This document shows positions 13,821 through 14,986 of a stretch of DNA of 14,986 nucleotides, piece by piece (position 1 is the stretch's first letter; the number at the start of each line of letters is the position of its first letter). Under the pieces are notes generated by a model. That model saw nothing but the letters and a program-made list of their open reading frames with translations, was not told the origin of the DNA and made no database searches. The position numbers and the translations under genes are program-made. This DNA is from an uncultured Actinomyces sp. (GTDB lineage Bacteria; Actinomycetota; Actinomycetes; Actinomycetales; Actinomycetaceae), in NCBI GenBank assembly GCA_902373545.1, contig CABKMZ010000043.1, positions 1 through 14,986 on the forward strand, in the 5' to 3' direction.

Positions 13821-14051
13821 ATGACAGTGCCCACGATCCCCGTGCGCGGAGCTATCAAGCTCGGGCAATTCGTCAAGCTCGCCTCCCTGGCGGAAGACGG
13901 CGCGCAGGCCCGCGAACTCATCCAGGCCGGGGACGTGACCGTCAACGGCGAGGTGGAGACGCGCCGCGGACACCACCTGAGCGCGGGCGACCTCGTCGAG
14001 GTCGACGCCCCCTGGGGACGCGCCGCCGCGATCGTCGGCCCCGCCTCCTAA
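13821..14051 (+). CDS. S4-domain RNA-binding protein (YbcJ-like)
   Basis: A 76-aa protein that is essentially a single S4 RNA-binding domain. It has IKLGQFVKLASLAEDGAQARELIQAG, then DVTVNGEVETRRGHHLSAGD and LVEVD, matching the small YbcJ/YaaA-like proteins thought to bind structured or ribosomal RNA. It starts at ATG 13821, seven bases after AAAGGA; longer frames upstream overlap the opposite-strand gene and lack homology. It is the only plus-strand gene here and converges on dnaE across a short terminator. Confidence 0.9.
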   Translation: MTVPTIPVRGAIKLGQFVKLASLAEDGAQARELIQAGDVTVNGEVETRRGHHLSAGDLVEVDAPWGRAAAIVGPAS

Positions 14052-14060
14052 GCACGCCCA

Positions 14061-14098
14061 ACGACGCGAGCCGGGTCCCACCGGGCCCGGCTCGTCGT
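14061..14098. terminator. Bidirectional terminator between the S4 gene and dnaE
   Basis: A GC-rich inverted repeat (14061-14075 with 14086-14098, 13 pairs with a two-base bulge, 10-nt loop) fills the 48-bp gap between convergent genes and ends two bases before the dnaE stop codon. Its near-symmetry lets it act in both directions. There is no U-tract. Confidence 0.6.
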
Positions 14099-14099
14099 C

Positions 14100-14986
14100 T
14101 CAGGACGAGGTCACGACCCCGCCCGCGCCGACGACAGCCTTAATGTGGCTGAAGAAGGCGCTCGTTTGCTCGACGCGCAGCTTCGGATCCAGCTCGACGA
14201 CCGTCGTGCGTCCCGGCTCCGTCAGGTGCAGGCGCACCGGGGACCCACCCGGGTAGGACTCGAGGACCGCGCGCAGGTCAGTCAGGAGCTCGGGCGTGCA
14301 CCGCGCGGCCGGCAGGCGCAGGTCCAGGGGCAGGTCCGCACCGCCCGACAGATCCAGGAGGGTCATCGACTGACCGTAGATGGTCATGCCCTCCTCGCGC
14401 ACGTTCACCTTTCCTTCGATCTGGACGATGATGTCCTGCGCGAGGTAGGTCTGGATCGACTCATACGAGCGCGGGAAGAAGAGCACGTCCACCGAGCCCG
14501 ACAGGTCCTCGATCGTCGCAATAGCCCACGCATTACCCTGCTTCGTCACCTTCGTCGTCACGCCCGAGACCAAGCCCGCGATCTTGACGATGCGATCCGC
14601 CATCGCGCCCTCCGAGCCCACGACCTGCGCGATCTCGTAGTCCTGGTGGCGGGCCAGCGCCGCCTCCACGCCGCGCAGCGGGTGGTCGGAGACGTACAGG
14701 CCCAGCATCTCTCGCTCGGCCGCCAGCTTCGTCTTGCGATCAAACTCAGGCAGGTCCGGAATGTCGATCGTCAGGCCCGAGCCGGAGTCGTCGTCCTCGC
14801 CCAAGGCACCGAACAGGTCGAACTGTCCGATGGCCTCGTTGCGCTTGACGTCGATGATCGCGTCCACGGCCTCGTCGCAGCGGGCCAGCAGCGCGCGGCG
14901 CGTGTGCCCCATCGAGTCGAACGCGCCGGCTCGGATCAGGGACTGGATCGTGCGCTTGTTGCACACCACCTGCGGGACCTTGTCCA
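14100..14986 (-). CDS. dnaE: DNA polymerase III alpha subunit, C-terminal part (5' end outside window)
   Basis: The last 295 residues of the replicative polymerase catalytic subunit. The sequence begins inside the helix-hairpin-helix region (CNKRTIQSLIRAGAFDSMG, the usual LIKAGAFD motif). It continues through EREMLGLYVSDHPLRG and an OB-fold (VKIAGLVSGVTTKVTKQGNAWAIATIEDLSGSVDVLFFPRSY) to a C-terminal segment ending VVTSS. The polymerase active-site part (PHP and palm) is upstream of the window. The OB-fold and LYVSDHPL motif are typical of DnaE1 as opposed to error-prone DnaE2. The frame is open to the right edge. It is convergent with the S4 gene. Confidence 0.95.
   Translation of the reverse strand, partial: DKVPQVVCNKRTIQSLIRAGAFDSMGHTRRALLARCDEAVDAIIDVKRNEAIGQFDLFGALGEDDDSGSGLTIDIPDLPEFDRKTKLAAEREMLGLYVSDHPLRGVEAALARHQDYEIAQVVGSEGAMADRIVKIAGLVSGVTTKVTKQGNAWAIATIEDLSGSVDVLFFPRSYESIQTYLAQDIIVQIEGKVNVREEGMTIYGQSMTLLDLSGGADLPLDLRLPAARCTPELLTDLRAVLESYPGGSPVRLHLTEPGRTTVVELDPKLRVEQTSAFFSHIKAVVGAGGVVTSS

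Overview
This window comes from a GC-rich actinobacterium, most likely an Actinomycetaceae member (Actinomyces/Schaalia type). I infer this from the PriA-type HisA followed by an SseB-family gene and infC-rpmI-rplT, from IF-3 with a charged C-terminal tail, and from the codon bias. I ran no database search, so genus is a guess. Almost everything is on the minus strand, so transcription runs from the right end to the left.

Right part (about 8000-14986): the 3' end of dnaE (minus) converges on a small S4-domain RNA-binding gene (plus). Divergent from that is a tightly overlapping minus-strand operon: an unknown 215-aa protein, priA/hisA and an SseB-family gene. A 335-bp leader with a terminator-like hairpin follows, then infC (apparently starting at the rare codon ATC), rpmI, rplT, a TrmH/SpoU rRNA methyltransferase and thiL. 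The priA copy has no his neighbours in this window and appears to lack two residues used for the histidine substrate.

Middle (about 7370-8003): a 63-aa orphan ORF, followed in the same reading frame by a decayed C-terminal fragment of the paralogous family described next.

Left part (1-7256): six tandem minus-strand paralogs, the last cut by the window start. Each encodes a protein with a short, mostly Pro/Ala-rich cytoplasmic N-terminus, one transmembrane helix and about 270-310 residues outside the cell. The outside part holds an NTF2/DUF4878-like segment, a beta-rich segment with an FYPGVY-type motif, and a C-terminal segment with a strictly spaced C-x10-C pair and a closing GKP motif. Several copies look like self-contained cassettes with their own promoter, conserved 5' UTR and terminator hairpin. 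Stretches of near-identical DNA around the membrane segment, against diverged C-terminal halves, suggest repeated duplication with gene conversion. I recognise no described function for the family. It is the strongest candidate here for an undescribed system, probably a cell-surface or envelope-sensing set.
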